Part shown: positions 15,667 to 15,687 of the stretch, in pieces
Layout of the letters: each line of letters opens with the position of its first letter
How positions within the stretch are numbered: the stretch's first letter is position 1
NCBI GenBank assembly: GCA_027620575.1
Contig: JAQCDT010000014.1
Location: 1 to 15,687 of the forward strand
DNA: 15,687 nucleotides
Direction: 5' to 3'
DNA from: Verrucomicrobiota bacterium
GTDB lineage: Bacteria > Verrucomicrobiota > Verrucomicrobiia > Opitutales > Coraliomargaritaceae
Notes under the pieces: model-generated
What the model was told of the DNA's origin: nothing
Seen by the model: the letters and a program-made list of their open reading frames with translations, nothing else
Database searches by the model: none
Position numbers and translations under genes: made by a program

Positions 15667-15687
15667 ATGTCACTTTTTTATGCAACA
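15667..15687 (+). CDS. Possible start of a DUF3307-like membrane protein (cut by the window end)
   Basis: Seven codons, MSLFYAT, are visible before the window ends. Proteins of the DUF3307 family open with a short hydrophobic N-terminus of this kind (leading into a L-L-A-H-x-L-x-D motif), and from memory they are often encoded directly after SatD-family genes. Length and identity cannot be judged from seven residues, and no Shine-Dalgarno is present in the AT-rich stretch upstream. Confidence 0.3.

Overview
The window reads as one stretch of a Gram-negative chromosome at roughly 40% GC, densely packed with long intact genes and free of recognisable insertion sequences, tRNAs, rRNAs or CRISPR arrays. 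A periplasmic DsbD and an outer-membrane TorF/Gcw_chp-type protein show a double membrane. The gene set (PDH E1-beta/E2, GlnD with two ACT domains, B12-dependent MetH), the base composition and the near absence of Shine-Dalgarno sequences would suit a marine Verrucomicrobiota/Opitutae-like bacterium. That assignment is a guess from recalled family likeness and was not tested.

Layout: (1) 1-2342, + strand: pyruvate dehydrogenase E1-beta and the E2 acetyltransferase, the distal part of a PDH operon, ending in a small hairpin. (2) 2343-5268: glnD, the PII uridylyltransferase. It is preceded by a curious five-codon ORF that has the best Shine-Dalgarno in the window and lies in frame with glnD behind a single TAA. 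(3) 5318-7051: a soluble GAF-GAF histidine kinase, co-directional with glnD. (4) 7003-8862, - strand: DsbD, whose 3' end overlaps the kinase tail to tail by 49 bp. (5) 8985-9548, + strand: peptide deformylase, divergent from dsbD. (6) 9619-10182, - strand: a TorF-like putative porin with a strong terminator downstream and an 18-bp perfect palindrome upstream. (7) 10360-11022, - strand: rsmG. (8) 11118-14834, + strand: full-length metH, divergent from rsmG. (9) 14957-15598, + strand: a divergent SatD-family protein with a C-terminal helix-turn-helix. At the window edge begins what may be its usual DUF3307-type membrane partner.

Most of this is ordinary housekeeping: entry of pyruvate into acetyl-CoA, nitrogen sensing, disulfide reduction, N-terminal maturation, 16S rRNA methylation and methionine synthesis. 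The most distinctive region is the metH-satD interval. It holds three 21-bp palindromic sites built on the arms ATTGAACTAA and TTAGTTCAAT, centred at 14840, 14886 and 14940. The third starts one base after a perfect TTGACA and ends at the end of a plausible -10 box whose predicted start site is the A of the satD ATG. This looks like a tightly repressed, leaderless, probably autoregulated promoter for a SatD/membrane-protein module of unknown function. Similar promoter-to-ATG spacing can be drawn at dsbD, def and the porin gene, so leaderless transcripts may be common here.
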